Positions 5,641 to 5,922 of a stretch of 5,922 bases of DNA are shown one piece after another. The DNA lies in contig CANTHI010000249.1 of NCBI GenBank assembly GCA_947653505.1, positions 1 through 5,922 on the forward strand. The letters run 5' to 3'. Every line of letters starts with the position of its first letter. The first letter of the stretch is position 1. The stretch comes from an uncultured Eubacterium sp. (GTDB lineage Bacteria > Bacillota_A > Clostridia > Lachnospirales > Lachnospiraceae). Made by a program: the position numbers and the translations under genes. The notes below the pieces were generated by a model. The model saw only the letters and a list, made by a program, of their open reading frames with translations. It made no database searches and was not told where the DNA came from.

Positions 5641-5922
5641 ACGGGAGGGAGGACCTGTCTGCCTGTTTCTGTGAGTTTGGATTTTCAATGTAACAATTTA
5701 GTAATGTGTTACATATTGGGGAACCGGACGCTGGGAGAGGGGATTTGTCCCATAGGCGCCAACTTAAGCGGAAAATGCAACAATTTACATAAAAATGTTA
5801 CTTTTTTGGCTATGCGGACGCCGGATGGGAGGCGGTGATCTGTCTGCCTGTTCCTTTTCCAGAATGCAAGAAGTTCTAAGTATTCTGCATCCAGTCTGTG
5901 GTACCGGACGGGCGCGACACCT
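5641..5922. repeat. Degenerate tandem repeats, about 90-bp period, no gene seen
   Basis: This stretch upstream of the exporter promoter holds no convincing gene. It consists of diverged copies of a unit of about 90 bases: CGGACG recurs at 5725, 5815 and 5905 (exactly 90 apart); AATGYAACAATTTA recurs at 5687-5700 and 5774-5787 (87 apart); CTGTCTGCCTGTT recurs at 5655-5667 and 5840-5852 (185 apart, two periods). Each unit has a G-rich half (for example GGGAGGGAGG) and an AT-rich half. It may be a dispersed intergenic repeat that continues past the right edge. Confidence 0.65.
5688..5714. repeat. Inverted repeat ATGTAACA-N11-TGTTACAT
   Basis: Perfect 8-base arms (5688-5695 and 5707-5714) around an 11-base centre, within the first AT-rich half of the tandem repeats. 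The corresponding place in the next unit (5774-5801) keeps only part of the symmetry. It could be a protein-binding site or a hairpin of the repeat element. Confidence 0.5.

Noticed and set aside
5506..5688. ATG at 5688 as start of the first ABC gene
   Set aside because: The extra 61 residues span the promoter and leader and are Cys/Ser-rich non-family sequence; ATG 5505 has its own ribosome binding site.
5590..5838. 82-codon plus-strand ORF in the right intergenic region
   Set aside because: It has no ribosome binding site at a suitable distance; it reads through the promoter-proximal direct repeats and the 90-bp repeats, and its repeated CNNL motif only reflects the DNA repeat.
5641..5922. 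CRISPR array
   Set aside because: The recurring parts are short and diverged with 90-base spacing, and the intervening sequence is itself repetitive rather than unique spacers; no cas gene is present.

Overview
The window looks like chromosomal DNA of a low-to-mid GC Firmicute, most likely a gut clostridium of the Lachnospiraceae type. This rests on strong AGGAGG-type ribosome binding sites, the style of the AraC regulator and of the paired ABC exporters, and a repeat-rich intergenic region. It is an inference from general resemblance; no database search was possible.

Layout from left to right: (1) positions 2-790, plus strand, hold the C-terminal half of a GPH-type sugar:cation symporter, open at the left edge. 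(2) A strong bidirectional hairpin terminator lies at 798-827. (3) On the minus strand at 850-927 there is a very short ORF (25 codons) with a near-perfect ribosome binding site, a consensus -10 box upstream and the terminator behind it. (4) An AraC-family regulator runs on the plus strand at 1072-1899; its start is set by a ribosome binding site at 1061-1066. (5) Two half-size ABC exporters on the minus strand (first gene 3706-5505, second gene 1890-3713) are translationally coupled by an 8-base overlap and form one operon. (6) At the right, 5506-5922 carries the operon promoter and candidate operators, followed by roughly 280 bases of degenerate tandem repeats of about 90 bases and no convincing gene.

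How it fits together: the two ABC proteins each have a six-helix membrane domain and a complete ATPase domain, so they probably form a heterodimeric exporter; the substrate is unknown. The AraC regulator converges on the operon and overlaps its 3' end by 10 bases. Just upstream of the operon's extended -10 promoter are two exact copies of ATTCGTGCA with a 21-base period. That is the geometry expected for an AraC-type dimer next to a promoter with a poor -35 box, so the linked regulator is a good candidate activator of the exporter.

The most noteworthy items are the hidden 25-codon ORF, the 21-base-period direct repeats, a perfect 36-base tandem duplication that supplies the stop codons of both convergent genes, and the 90-base-period repeats upstream of the exporter operon.
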